In this document: one piece after another, positions 37,393 through 46,192 of the stretch
Numbering within the stretch: the stretch's first letter is position 1
Layout of the letters: each line of letters starts with the position of its first letter
NCBI RefSeq assembly: GCF_900099775.1
Contig: NZ_FMTM01000010.1
Coordinates: forward strand, 1-64,000
From: Rhizobium mongolense subsp. loessense
GTDB lineage: Bacteria; Pseudomonadota; Alphaproteobacteria; Rhizobiales; Rhizobiaceae
Length of the DNA stretch: 64,000 bases
Direction: 5' to 3'
The notes under the pieces: generated by a model
Told to the model about the DNA's origin: nothing
Database searches by the model: none
Seen by the model: the letters and a program-made list of their open reading frames with translations, nothing else
Program-made: the position numbers and the translations under genes

Positions 37393-39156
37393 TTAAACTG
37401 CCTTTGGTGATGTGTCGTCGCGGTTGTTTTCCGCTTTGACGAGGCCGTCGCGAAGGTGTTGAACATCGGATTCCTGAGCGTAGTGCATCGTTGCAAGAAA
37501 TGACGGTATGTCAAATTGCGGGGCAAGCGCTCTTACTTTCTCGAGATGACCTTTAGCGGCGATTTCATCACCGAGCCAGCCGTAGCATGCAGCGACGAAG
37601 GCGTGCTGGACCTGGTCCATAACTGACAGATGCATAAATGCTTCGATTGCCTCGCCGTACTGATGCGCGGCAAAATGTGATTTTCCAAGGTGGCTCCAAA
37701 ACCGCTCGGGGTGATGAGGATTGAGCCGCATTGCTTTACGGATCCATTCTATCCCCTCTTCGGGCCGCCCGAGCCACGTCAAAAGCTCGCCTTGCTGAAC
37801 CACCACCAGGTCATAATTTGGATTGAGGGAAAGCGCGCGCTCCTGGTGATACCGCGCTGTGGTCAAGGCATTGTTATTGACGTTCACCGCTGCCAAAATT
37901 CGGTGGACGTCAGCGTCGTTGTCATCCAGCGCCAGGGCCCGATCCAACGCGGCAACGATCTCATCCCAAACTGCATCCTTGTCTTCGCACCAGCCGTTGA
38001 CCCATGCTTGGCCCAGAATGCACGCACGCCACGCATGGGCATGGGCATAACCTGGGTCTAGCGCGACGGCCCTGTCTATAAGCAATTGCGCCTGCTGATT
38101 GTCCGAGACAGTGCCCTTGTGATGCAGCACCTTGGCGGCAAGCGCGCACTCGTACGCGGCCATATTCGCTGGTTTTGTTCGTGCAAGCTGGTCGCGTTGG
38201 GCTGCTTCGACGCGACCGGGCAAAGTGGCCACTATCGCGCCCGTCACCTCGTCCTGTATCGCGAATATGTCGTCAAGCTTCCGATCGTATTTGTCTGCCC
38301 AGATATGAGCATCGCTGATTGCATCGATGAGCTGCACGGTCACACGAACCCTGTCGCCTATCTTGCGAACGCTTCCCTCCACCAAGTACTGAGCCCCAAG
38401 CTTTTCCGCGACTTCGCGTACGTTCACGGCGCGGTTTTTATAAACAAAGCTCGAATTGCGCGAAATGACGAACAGCTCGTGACGGCGGGATAGTTCGGTG
38501 ATGATGTCTTCAGTAAGACCATCGGCGAAAAACTCCTGATCGGGGTCGCCGCTCATGTTGATAAATGGCAGCACAACGATCGAAGGTTTCGCGACAGATC
38601 GGTTCGCATCCGATCCGTCCAATCGAGCGGGGAGGGTGGACGCTTCGAGCCCGAGGCGAAAGAGATGAACCGGACGGCTTATATTTTTAAGCGTCTTTTC
38701 TCCCAGATCCTCGATGGCGACTTCGAGCCGGTCGACAATTTGTGTCGCTACGGCCGCGGTGATGCAGACGCCGCCGACATCTGCCAATTGTTCGATCCGA
38801 GAAGCAATATTCACACCGTCACCAAAAATATCCTGCTCGTCAAAAATGATGTCGCCGAGGTTGATCCCGATCCTGAATTCGATCCGCCGATCTTGGGGCA
38901 CGTCCGAATTGCGCCGCTTCATACGCTGCTGGATCTCCACGGCGCACTTTACCGCATCAGAAACGCTCTGGAATTCGACAAGCATGCCGTCACCGGTCGT
39001 CTTAATGATGTGACCCTTGTTCTTCGCAATCGCGGGGTCCATCAGCTCGATTCGGTGAGTTTTCAAGCGGGCCAGTGTGCCTGCTTCATCGATCTCCATC
39101 AGCCGGCTGTAGCCTGCCATGTCGGCCGCCAGGATCGCGGCTAATCTCTGTTCCAT
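37393..39156 (-). CDS. Adenylate/guanylate cyclase with C-terminal TPR repeats
   Basis: A 587-residue class III cyclase fusion common in rhizobia. The catalytic domain (about 1-175) opens MEQRLAAILAADMAGYSRLM with metal Asp12, and the second Asp lies in TTGDGMLVEF. A TolB-like segment follows (about 200-320, PSIVVLPFINMSGDPDQEFFAD), then a run of TPR-type helices to the C-terminus. No transmembrane helix is seen. ATG 39156 is preferred over the longer frame because the family begins there. It likely makes cAMP or cGMP in response to protein contacts; no local target is evident. Confidence 0.9.
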   Translation of the reverse strand: MEQRLAAILAADMAGYSRLMEIDEAGTLARLKTHRIELMDPAIAKNKGHIIKTTGDGMLVEFQSVSDAVKCAVEIQQRMKRRNSDVPQDRRIEFRIGINLGDIIFDEQDIFGDGVNIASRIEQLADVGGVCITAAVATQIVDRLEVAIEDLGEKTLKNISRPVHLFRLGLEASTLPARLDGSDANRSVAKPSIVVLPFINMSGDPDQEFFADGLTEDIITELSRRHELFVISRNSSFVYKNRAVNVREVAEKLGAQYLVEGSVRKIGDRVRVTVQLIDAISDAHIWADKYDRKLDDIFAIQDEVTGAIVATLPGRVEAAQRDQLARTKPANMAAYECALAAKVLHHKGTVSDNQQAQLLIDRAVALDPGYAHAHAWRACILGQAWVNGWCEDKDAVWDEIVAALDRALALDDNDADVHRILAAVNVNNNALTTARYHQERALSLNPNYDLVVVQQGELLTWLGRPEEGIEWIRKAMRLNPHHPERFWSHLGKSHFAAHQYGEAIEAFMHLSVMDQVQHAFVAACYGWLGDEIAAKGHLEKVRALAPQFDIPSFLATMHYAQESDVQHLRDGLVKAENNRDDTSPKAV

Positions 39157-39362
39157 TTCATGTGCCAACAAACAAGAATGACGTTCTTTCGCGAGAGCGC
39201 TAACCCAGAGTACGATAATCTCCCGGTTCGGACGCCCGACATTCGATTTTACAGCACGTCGAGGAAATCGACTATCTAAATTAGTTGATGCTTTTATACG
39301 TGGGGCGCCACCGGAGATGGGGACGGCAATTGCCGATTGCGACGCTCTTGCACTGGCGACTG
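39157..39362. other. Intergenic region
   Basis: 206 bases between the PNPOx-like gene end and the cyclase start, both on the minus strand. Relatively AT-rich around 39270-39300; it presumably contains the cyclase promoter. No gene or clear repeat seen. Confidence 0.5.
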
Positions 39363-40325
39363 CTACCAAGTGCCGGTGGCGAGTGCGAACGGTGACCATT
39401 CGGCAAAGTCGTAGCGGATCGGCAGTGCGTCAGCGCGCCAGACAACACGGCGTGGACGAAAACGCCAGTAGCGTTCGGCCCCATCTAAGGGCTTGACGCA
39501 AGGGTAATCGAACAACAGCTCCGCCTCGCCGGTCAGTTGCAGGAGGTCGCCGGTCGAAAAGTCAAAAAACGCAAGCCCGGCGCGCGGATTGAGCATGATA
39601 TTGCCAAGTGTGTTGAAGAAGTGGTTGCCGGTGAAATCGGGAATCGTCAGCCACCCGTCTTTGCCGATATGGACAAAGCCCGAACGACCGCCGCGATGCG
39701 AGACATCGACCTGTCGAGCTCCGGAAACGTCTGCATAGGTAGCGACGAAAAGCGTATCCGCCTGCTCCACCAGTGCGCGGGCCGCACCGTCAAGCGTAGA
39801 ACTTTCACGCGGTGGCACACAAGAGGGTCGCGTCGGATCGCGAACGAACCGGACCTGCCGAAGCTGGATGTATTTCGGGCAGTTGCCGAAGCTCTGATCG
39901 ACCAGAACATCGAAGCCGCCCGCATGCCGGTGCAATGTGCCGTTCAAGCGGTTGCGGCGGCGCGTGTCGAGATCGATGCCAAGAAGGGCGAGAGGGGAGC
40001 CGTGGTCCATGCCGGTTTCGGCAGGATCGGCAAACTCCCTTTCCAGGTCGACGCAGAGCCTGGCGGAATCCGGCGCATGGAGAAAGCCCGGCCGACCGGA
40101 ACGAAGAGTGGCCCAGACGTCTCCGTCTCGGTCCACGGCCCCCAAGACCACCATCGGCAGCAGCGGATAAAACTCCCTGTGCTGGTCGATCAGATGATCG
40201 CGCACGACGCGGCGCCCGACCTCATCCATTCGCGCTTGGACGCCGAGCCGCGTCTGGAGAGCGATTTCACCATGATGCCATGGCGACGCAAACAAAGTCG
40301 GGCTTTCCACAGCAATACTCCTCAA
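39363..40325 (-). CDS. Pyridoxamine 5'-phosphate oxidase-like FMN-binding protein
   Basis: A 320-residue protein of the flavin-reductase/PNPOx-like split-barrel superfamily. The C-terminal half carries TLFVATYADVSGARQVDVSHRGGRSGFV and the DFTGNHFFNTLGNIMLNPRAGLAFFDF core. The N-terminal 140 residues contain a second related barrel. Homologues are often annotated as flavin-nucleotide-binding proteins. It begins in a four-base overlap with the glutathione S-transferase gene, suggesting a shared detoxification or redox role. The substrate is unknown. Confidence 0.85.
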   Translation of the reverse strand: MRSIAVESPTLFASPWHHGEIALQTRLGVQARMDEVGRRVVRDHLIDQHREFYPLLPMVVLGAVDRDGDVWATLRSGRPGFLHAPDSARLCVDLEREFADPAETGMDHGSPLALLGIDLDTRRRNRLNGTLHRHAGGFDVLVDQSFGNCPKYIQLRQVRFVRDPTRPSCVPPRESSTLDGAARALVEQADTLFVATYADVSGARQVDVSHRGGRSGFVHIGKDGWLTIPDFTGNHFFNTLGNIMLNPRAGLAFFDFSTGDLLQLTGEAELLFDYPCVKPLDGAERYWRFRPRRVVWRADALPIRYDFAEWSPFALATGTW

Positions 40326-40933
40326 GCCGCAAGGCCGACTGGGGTCTTCTGGAAGTCAACAAAGCCGGGCAGCGCCTCGACACGGTTTAGCCAGGCGCGG
40401 ATGTTTGCATAGTCTTTGAGATCCACGTCGCCCTCCGGGGCGCGGGCCACGTAGCTGTAAAGGGCGACATCGGCAATCGTCGCTCGGTCGGCAGCGATCC
40501 AGTCGCGGCCTTCCAGCTCAGCCTCTATGAGCACTAGTATGGCATGAGCGCGAGGGATGGCCTCTTCCGGGCGATAGGGTGCCTTGAAAACATTGATAAG
40601 CCGCGCCTGCGCCGGACCATGCGCGATCTGACCGGCCGCCACTGATAGCCATCGCTGGACGGCGGCGGCACCTTTGGAATGTTCGGGAAGCCAGTCGTTC
40701 CGTCCTGCCTTCTTCGCAAGATAGACAAGAATGGCATTGGAATCGCAAATGATGGTGCCGTTGTCGTCGAGCACCGGGACCTGGCCGAACGGGTTCAGCT
40801 TGAGGAATTCAGCCTGCTTGTGCTCCCGTTTCGCCAGATCGACGAGCACGAGCTCGTGGTCGATGCCAAGCAGGGAGAGAAAGAGCCGCGCACGATGGGC
40901 GTGGCCCGACAGCGGATGATAGTAGAGCTTCAT
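40322..40933 (-). CDS. Glutathione S-transferase
   Basis: A 203-residue cytoplasmic GST with an N-terminal thioredoxin-like domain (MKLYYHPLSGHAHRARLFL, PFGQVPVLDDNGTIICDSNAI) and an all-helical C-terminal domain (WIAADRATIADVALYSYV). It would conjugate or reduce electrophiles with glutathione. The ribosome site CAGGAGG lies 6 bases before ATG 40933. It is divergent from the LysR regulator and translationally coupled to the PNPOx-like gene. Confidence 0.93.
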   Translation of the reverse strand: MKLYYHPLSGHAHRARLFLSLLGIDHELVLVDLAKREHKQAEFLKLNPFGQVPVLDDNGTIICDSNAILVYLAKKAGRNDWLPEHSKGAAAVQRWLSVAAGQIAHGPAQARLINVFKAPYRPEEAIPRAHAILVLIEAELEGRDWIAADRATIADVALYSYVARAPEGDVDLKDYANIRAWLNRVEALPGFVDFQKTPVGLAA

Positions 40934-41014
40934 GTCAGCCTCCTGAGTCATAAGATCGGCTGCATGATGATTATTAAGATCGATGATGGTAAGAGTGAAA
41001 AGTGACACTAAACC

Positions 41015-41031
41015 ATTTCATATCCTGAAAT
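41015..41031. promoter_or_regulatory. Candidate LysR-type operator
   Basis: ATTTCA-TATCC-TGAAAT is a perfect 6-bp inverted repeat with a 5-base spacer in the divergent region between the GST gene and the LysR regulator gene, the usual position of a LysR recognition site. It fits the T-N11-A rule. Confidence 0.5.
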
Positions 41032-41056
41032 AATAAACTCGGCCCAGGAGAGGTTG

Positions 41057-41974
41057 ATGGACCGGTGGCAGGCGATGCGGGTATTCGTACAAGTGGTGGA
41101 CAGCGGCGGTTTTGCGCTGGCCGCTAAAGTCCTGCATATGAGCCCTCCGTCGGTAACGCGAGCGGTATCCAAACTGGAAAGCTTGATCGGTACGCGCCTC
41201 CTCGTGCGCACGACCCGTTCGCTAAAGCTGACGGCAGCTGGCGAAGGTTATATGGCCGACTGTCGACGGATTCTGGCGGAAATTGCCGAGGCGGAAGCCA
41301 ATGCGGCGGGCAGCTTCACGCATCCGGCGGGATTGCTTACCGTGACGGCGCCTGCGCTTTTCGGGCGCATCCACGTGCTTCCTGTGATACTCGATTTTCT
41401 CGATCTTTATCCTGCCATGCAGATCAAAACCGTGTTCGTCGATCGCGTCACCAACCTCGTTGAGGAAGGTCTGGACGTTGCTGTGCGTATCGCATCACTT
41501 CCCGCCTCCGGCCTCGTCGCGCGTCGGATCGGGTCTATCCGGCAGGTGCTTTGCGGTTCGCCCGACTATTTCGCCCGTGAGGGCGAGCCGGAAAGCCCGG
41601 AGGATCTTGCGGGTCACAGAATGATCGGACGCGACGGGCTTTTTGGCCATTCCGAATGGCTGTTCGGAAAGGACAGTAGCATTCGCGTGCCCATCAGCGC
41701 CAGGCTCATCTGCAACACGAATGACGCAGCGATCGCGGCCGCTGTGGCCGGCTGGGGGCTTTCCCGCTTCCAGTCCTACCAGGTGGCGCCCGAGATACAG
41801 GCCGGGCGTCTCAGGATCGTGCTTGCAAAATACGAACGCGAGCCGGTGCCGGTTCACATCGTTCATGCGCAAGGGCGCATGGTTTCCGCCCGGGTGCGTG
41901 CCTTCGTGGATTTCGCGGCGGAACGCTTGCGACGCCGCGCGGGCGTGAATGCAGAGCTTTCGAAAATCAGATGA
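41057..41974 (+). CDS. LysR-family transcriptional regulator
   Basis: A 305-residue regulator with an N-terminal helix-turn-helix (FVQVVDSGGFALAAKVLHMS, SVTRAVSKLESLIG) and a LysR substrate-binding domain of the type found in CrgA/PtxR-like members that pair with GST and oxidoreductase genes. GGAGAGG lies a few bases before ATG 41057; an in-frame TTG immediately precedes it. It probably controls the divergent GST/PNPOx-like pair. Confidence 0.93.
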   Translation: MDRWQAMRVFVQVVDSGGFALAAKVLHMSPPSVTRAVSKLESLIGTRLLVRTTRSLKLTAAGEGYMADCRRILAEIAEAEANAAGSFTHPAGLLTVTAPALFGRIHVLPVILDFLDLYPAMQIKTVFVDRVTNLVEEGLDVAVRIASLPASGLVARRIGSIRQVLCGSPDYFAREGEPESPEDLAGHRMIGRDGLFGHSEWLFGKDSSIRVPISARLICNTNDAAIAAAVAGWGLSRFQSYQVAPEIQAGRLRIVLAKYEREPVPVHIVHAQGRMVSARVRAFVDFAAERLRRRAGVNAELSKIR

Positions 41975-41983
41975 ACGCCAGCG

Positions 41984-42013
41984 AAAAAAGCACGCCGCGA
42001 GATACTCACGGCG
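41984..42013 (-). terminator. Intrinsic terminator of the sulfatase operon
   Basis: Read on the minus strand: CGCCGTGAG-TAT-CTCGCGGCG, a 9-bp stem (one G-T pair), then TGC and a run of six T. It lies directly after the sulfatase stop at 42035, the expected end of the operon descending from 50795. Confidence 0.8.
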
Positions 42014-42034
42014 ACGTCCGGGCGATGACGTCAC

Positions 42035-43522
42035 TCATAGTTCGAGGCGCTTGAAGGCTTCCGCAGGCGCATCGTTTGATCGCATGAGGGCTTTCATCAA
42101 CTCAAGCATGCAGCGTTCCCGAGCGGGATCCTGAAGGGGCCACTCTTGCCCGGGATCGGTTGCCAGATCATAGAGACGCGTTTGTTTCTCTAGCAATGCT
42201 CCAGGCCCATAATTGTCGAACATCGGCGATCTTTCGGTCACCGGCACCCGCAGCAGAGGAACATTCTTGGTCCACGAAAACGGCTTGGCCAAAGTCGCCG
42301 CTGACAGTTCTTCCGGCGTGAATGGCCGCGTTATGTGCGTAGGCATAACTGTATACTGATAGATATCCTGCTTCAGGAGATCGGCTGGAAACCTGTGGTA
42401 TGTATAGCGGCCATCGGTTACGTTGACTGCGCCGCCGAAATAGCCAAAGATAACCGCGTCCTTGGAATTCGGCTTCAGAAGCGACTGCCCTTCTGTCTCT
42501 GGCGGGGCATCTACTCCAAATATATCGAGAAATGTCGGCCCCACGTCGATGGACTGGGTCAGCCGGTCGATCCTTCCCGCAGCGGGCCTGCGCGGATCAT
42601 GGATGAACAAGGGGATGTGTACGATCTCCTCGTACATGTTCATGCGGTTCTTGGCCCAAAAATCGTGTTCCCCGAGAAGGAACCCGTGATCGGTCGTGAC
42701 GATGAGCGCGGTGTCTTTCCACATGTCGTGTGTATCGAAGTAATCGAGCAGCTGGCCGAGCAAAAAATCGCATAGTGACACGATTGCGTAATAGTTGGCT
42801 CTGAGTTCATCAGCTTCTTCCGGCAGTTCCTCAACCCGTCCATAGCGGGGCCAATCACGGATTGGCCCATTCCATCCGGTCTTGAAAGGTTCCTTGAAGC
42901 GCTCCGGCGCGAAGAAGGGTTCGTGCGGATCGAATGTTTCGATCTGCAGTAGCCAGTCATCAGCCTGGCGATTGAGGTCGAGAAACTCCAAACCATGCGC
43001 AAAGCACTGCACAGAGGGGAAGTCCTTTTCTTGCCTGATGAATTCTCGATTGATCATGTAGGGCCCGTACTTGCTGATCGGGCCGCCGCCGGTCTGGGCT
43101 TCGTGATATTTTTCCCGTAGACGCTCCCAATGAGGCTGCACCATCGCCTTCCACGGATCCGACTCCTGACCTCGCACGAACTCGAAGGTCGAATACCGAT
43201 TGTGATAGGTCGCGCCGCCGTCTTCCCAATAATGGTAGTGATCGGTGATCAGGTGGCTATGCACGCCATTCTGCTTGAGAAGCTCGGGAAAGGCATTGTC
43301 AAATGGTTCGAGGGGCCCCCAACTGCGATGCAGAAAAGTCAGGCGTCCTGTCAGGAGATCCCGCCGTGCCGGCATGCAGGGCAGGGAGCCCACATAATGC
43401 TTGTCATAGACCATCGAGCGCCCGGCAAGGCGGTCAAAGTTCGGCGTTGGTATTCGAGTTCCGCCGTAACAGCCGAGCATGTGGCGATTGAGGGAATCGA
43501 AGAGAACAAAGACGGTTTTCAT
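42035..43522 (-). CDS. Sulfatase-family hydrolase (formylglycine type)
   Basis: A 495-residue alkaline-phosphatase-superfamily hydrolase. The formylglycine signature C-x-P-x-R is present at Cys49 (PCMPARRDLLTGR), and metal ligands are visible in VFVLFDS (Asp9) and TTDHGFLLGEH. The usual second Asp of the N-terminal DD pair is Ser10 here. Members cleave sulfate esters, but rhizobial relatives include phosphonate monoester and phosphodiester hydrolases. There is no signal peptide, so it acts in the cytoplasm. AAGAGGAG lies 7 bases before ATG 43522. It is the last gene of an importer operon with a phosphodiesterase and a phosphatase, which makes a phosphodiester or sulfate-ester substrate attractive. 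Confidence 0.88.
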   Translation of the reverse strand: MKTVFVLFDSLNRHMLGCYGGTRIPTPNFDRLAGRSMVYDKHYVGSLPCMPARRDLLTGRLTFLHRSWGPLEPFDNAFPELLKQNGVHSHLITDHYHYWEDGGATYHNRYSTFEFVRGQESDPWKAMVQPHWERLREKYHEAQTGGGPISKYGPYMINREFIRQEKDFPSVQCFAHGLEFLDLNRQADDWLLQIETFDPHEPFFAPERFKEPFKTGWNGPIRDWPRYGRVEELPEEADELRANYYAIVSLCDFLLGQLLDYFDTHDMWKDTALIVTTDHGFLLGEHDFWAKNRMNMYEEIVHIPLFIHDPRRPAAGRIDRLTQSIDVGPTFLDIFGVDAPPETEGQSLLKPNSKDAVIFGYFGGAVNVTDGRYTYHRFPADLLKQDIYQYTVMPTHITRPFTPEELSAATLAKPFSWTKNVPLLRVPVTERSPMFDNYGPGALLEKQTRLYDLATDPGQEWPLQDPARERCMLELMKALMRSNDAPAEAFKRLEL

Positions 43523-43603
43523 TGGCAAACTCCTCTTACGCGGTTGCTCCTGACGACAAGCGCAGCCCGCCCGCGCCCGGGCGGGCGTTGCGCGGCAGTC
43601 CGG

Positions 43604-44425
43604 TCAGTCCGTCATCGGCGCCAGGCCCTCGATCTCCATGATGAATTCGAATTCGCGGGCAAGCCCCGGCGAATAGGCGACGATCGGGCCGCCTTCGAAC
43701 AGAAGAGTGCGTAACGCGGGCATGGCGACTTTCGCGCCCGCTTCGCAAGCGATCAGCGCGCCTGCGAGCATATCCCATGCGTTCAGATGCCGCTCGTAAT
43801 AGAGATCGGCCGCACCCTCGGCGACACGTAGGAGGTCGATCGCGGCCGCGCCCATGCGGCGGTAGTCCATGCCGCGCTCATGTAAGCGCCGGGAGACGGC
43901 AAGGTGCTCGTCGAAGCTCGTTTTGCGCGAATGGCCGAGAATGCAGATGGCATTGGCCGGATCGTTCGTCGCCGCAGCACGAATGGGTGTTTCCTCGCGA
44001 AACGCGCCCCTGCCACGGATTGCCGAGACGACGGAATCCTTGGCGGCATCGTAAACGACGCCGATCTGCAGGCAGCCTTCGGCGCAAAATGCGATCGATA
44101 CGCCCCAGTGGCGGAAGCCTCTAATGTAGTTCGTCGTACCGTCGATCGGATCGACCACCCAGGTTCCAGCGCTGCCGGCTCCGCCGCCGGTTTCCTCGCC
44201 CACAAAGGTGTCTTGCGGGAACAGCCCAAGCAGCCTGTCGCGAATGGCCCGCTCGGCATTGCGGTCGGCGACGGTCACGAAATCCTGCAGGCCCTTGTTT
44301 TCGACCTTGAGTTCCGAACCCATTTCCGCACGGAAGCGGGCCGCCTCGCGCCCGACATGGCGGGCGATGTCTACCGCCGCCGCAGCGCGGGCCTCTAGGG
44401 CGGAGGGATCGAATGCGGACCTCAT
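43604..44425 (-). CDS. Inositol-monophosphatase-family protein
   Basis: A 273-residue phosphatase of the inositol monophosphatase / 3'(2'),5'-bisphosphate nucleotidase superfamily. The metal motifs are present: EETGG near residue 75, WVVDPIDGTTN near 90, and LNAWDMLAGALIACEAGA near 215. It removes a phosphate from a sugar or polyol phosphate. Start ATG 44425 overlaps the LacI stop by one base (TGATG). In this operon it could act on the product released by the glycerophosphodiester phosphodiesterase. The exact substrate is not settled by sequence. Confidence 0.92.
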   Translation of the reverse strand: MRSAFDPSALEARAAAAVDIARHVGREAARFRAEMGSELKVENKGLQDFVTVADRNAERAIRDRLLGLFPQDTFVGEETGGGAGSAGTWVVDPIDGTTNYIRGFRHWGVSIAFCAEGCLQIGVVYDAAKDSVVSAIRGRGAFREETPIRAAATNDPANAICILGHSRKTSFDEHLAVSRRLHERGMDYRRMGAAAIDLLRVAEGAADLYYERHLNAWDMLAGALIACEAGAKVAMPALRTLLFEGGPIVAYSPGLAREFEFIMEIEGLAPMTD

Positions 44426-45444
44426 CAGGCAGTCCTTCTCTTGATCAACGAAACGGGCGTGAATTCGACGCGCGCCGTCATATCCGGCTGAGCCATCCGG
44501 CTCATCAGCAGGCCGATTGCCCGGTCGGCCTGCAGGTCGCAAGGCTGGCGGATGGTTGTGAGCTCATAGGCAGCCCAGCTTGCCTGGGGAATATCGTCAT
44601 GGCCGATCACGCGCATGTCGGGTACGTCTTCGCGGCTGCGGCCCGACATCAGACGGTCGATCACGCCGCAGGCCATGTAGTCGTTGGCGCAGAAGACGCC
44701 ATCGAGTCCCAAGGAAATGAGCCCGGATGCCGCGTCGAAGCCGCTTCGATAGTCGTTTAGCCCGACGGTGAAGAGCTGCGCCTCGAGGCCGCGCTGGCGG
44801 CAGCGGGCAAGGAAAGCCTCGCTGCGGCGGCGTGCCGTGTAGGAGACGGAGGACGCGGCAATTGCGGCGAGACGCCTGGCGCCGTTTTCGACCAGGTGAT
44901 CGGCGGCCAGATTTCCGGCGGTCTGGTCATCGGAAATGATGCGGTCGACAAAGGGAATCTCGTCGCCCTTGTTGATCAGCACGATCGGCACGCCCTCGGC
45001 GGCGCACTGCTCGCAGATTTCCGTCGGCGGAGCGTCCGATGTCACGATTACGCCGGAGACGGCATAATGCAGAAGCTGGCCGATGACGGTCGAGGTATCC
45101 GCCTCTTTGGAGGTCGGCAACAGAATAGGACGGAAATTGCGGAAAATGAGCGTGCGCGCCAGATGCTCGATCTGAAGCGTGCGGAACGGGTTGTCGAGCC
45201 CGGCGGCGACGACGCCGACGAGATCGGAGCGCTTGTTCGTCAGGCTCCGCGCGAGGTAGTTGACGCGGTAGCCGAGCTCCTTGGCTGCTTGATAGACCTT
45301 TTCGCGGGTCTTCGGCGAAACGCTCGCATCGGGCGTGAAGGCGCGCGATACGGCCGCGCGCGAGACCCCCGCAACTCGCGCCACGTCGAAGGACGTTACT
45401 CTGCGCGGTCCTTTATCCTTGTCTGCCAAACTTTCTTTCCCCAC
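44425..45444 (-). CDS. LacI-family transcriptional regulator
   Basis: A 339-residue regulator with helix-turn-helix SFDVARVAGVSRAAVSRAF and a periplasmic-binding-like ligand domain. GTG 45444 is the longest start and overlaps the GDPD gene by 32 bases; TTG 45429, preceded by GGGGAAAG, is an attractive alternative. It lies inside the operon it probably controls; a CG-centred palindrome at 50930 upstream of the binding-protein gene is a candidate site. A regulator embedded between catabolic genes implies autoregulation. Confidence 0.9.
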   Translation of the reverse strand: MGKESLADKDKGPRRVTSFDVARVAGVSRAAVSRAFTPDASVSPKTREKVYQAAKELGYRVNYLARSLTNKRSDLVGVVAAGLDNPFRTLQIEHLARTLIFRNFRPILLPTSKEADTSTVIGQLLHYAVSGVIVTSDAPPTEICEQCAAEGVPIVLINKGDEIPFVDRIISDDQTAGNLAADHLVENGARRLAAIAASSVSYTARRRSEAFLARCRQRGLEAQLFTVGLNDYRSGFDAASGLISLGLDGVFCANDYMACGVIDRLMSGRSREDVPDMRVIGHDDIPQASWAAYELTTIRQPCDLQADRAIGLLMSRMAQPDMTARVEFTPVSLIKRRTA

Positions 45445-46192
45445 CCGGCACGGTGCGCATCATATCCGGCAGATCCGTGCAGATACCAAGCACCGGCAGC
45501 TTCATGATCTCATCGAGGATCGGCCGTCTTTCCTCATGCCACAAAACGATCTCGCGGCCGCTTGCGAAGGCGCGCTCCATCAGCACCGGGGTCACCAGAT
45601 CTTGCGGCCGCTCGCCGGCGCGCTCCCAGCACAGATGCAAGATATCGGCATCCGCCTCCTCGCCGATCACGTGCGGATTATCGCCGACGCGAACAAGCAC
45701 AGACAGCGGATAGTCGCAACCGGCTTCGCGAAGCTCGCGGACCTGTGCGATGTCGAAGGAGCCGAGGCAGGCGAAGCGCTGGCCCTTTTCGAGCAGTTGC
45801 TGCCAGCAGCGAAGGCCGCTTCCCGGTGCTTTCAGCTCAATATAGAGCCCGGTTCCGGTCTGGCGGCCAAGGGCGGCGACCGCCTCGAAGGTCGGGACGT
45901 CGACGCCGTCCTGTGCGGCAAGCTCGGTTGCGACCATCTCCGAAATACGCTTGTCCACGCCGAAGACGCGCTCAAGATGGTCGTCATGGGAAACGACGAC
46001 TACGCCGTCCTTGGTCAACTGTGTGTCGAGCTCCCACATTTCTGCCCCGAGGTCCGCCGCCAGACGGAAGGCGGCGAGCGTATTTTCGCGGGCATGCCCG
46101 CTTGCGCCACGATGACCGATGCACAGAGGCAGCCGGCCCTTGCAGGCGGGCCAGCCATAGCGCTCGAAGAAGGCCGAGAAATCACGTTGCAT
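45413..46192 (-). CDS. ugpQ: Glycerophosphodiester phosphodiesterase
   Basis: A 259-residue GDPD, cytoplasmic TIM-barrel enzyme that hydrolyses glycerophosphodiesters to glycerol 3-phosphate and an alcohol. The catalytic elements are CIGHRGASGHARENTLAAF (HR and ENT) and MWELDTQLTKDGVVVVSHDD (the E-x-D metal pair and a His). Its start overlaps the ATPase stop (TGATG). This placement beside a UgpC-type ATPase parallels ugpBAECQ of E. coli. The symbol is by analogy. Confidence 0.92.
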   Translation of the reverse strand: MQRDFSAFFERYGWPACKGRLPLCIGHRGASGHARENTLAAFRLAADLGAEMWELDTQLTKDGVVVVSHDDHLERVFGVDKRISEMVATELAAQDGVDVPTFEAVAALGRQTGTGLYIELKAPGSGLRCWQQLLEKGQRFACLGSFDIAQVRELREAGCDYPLSVLVRVGDNPHVIGEEADADILHLCWERAGERPQDLVTPVLMERAFASGREIVLWHEERRPILDEIMKLPVLGICTDLPDMMRTVPGGERKFGRQG

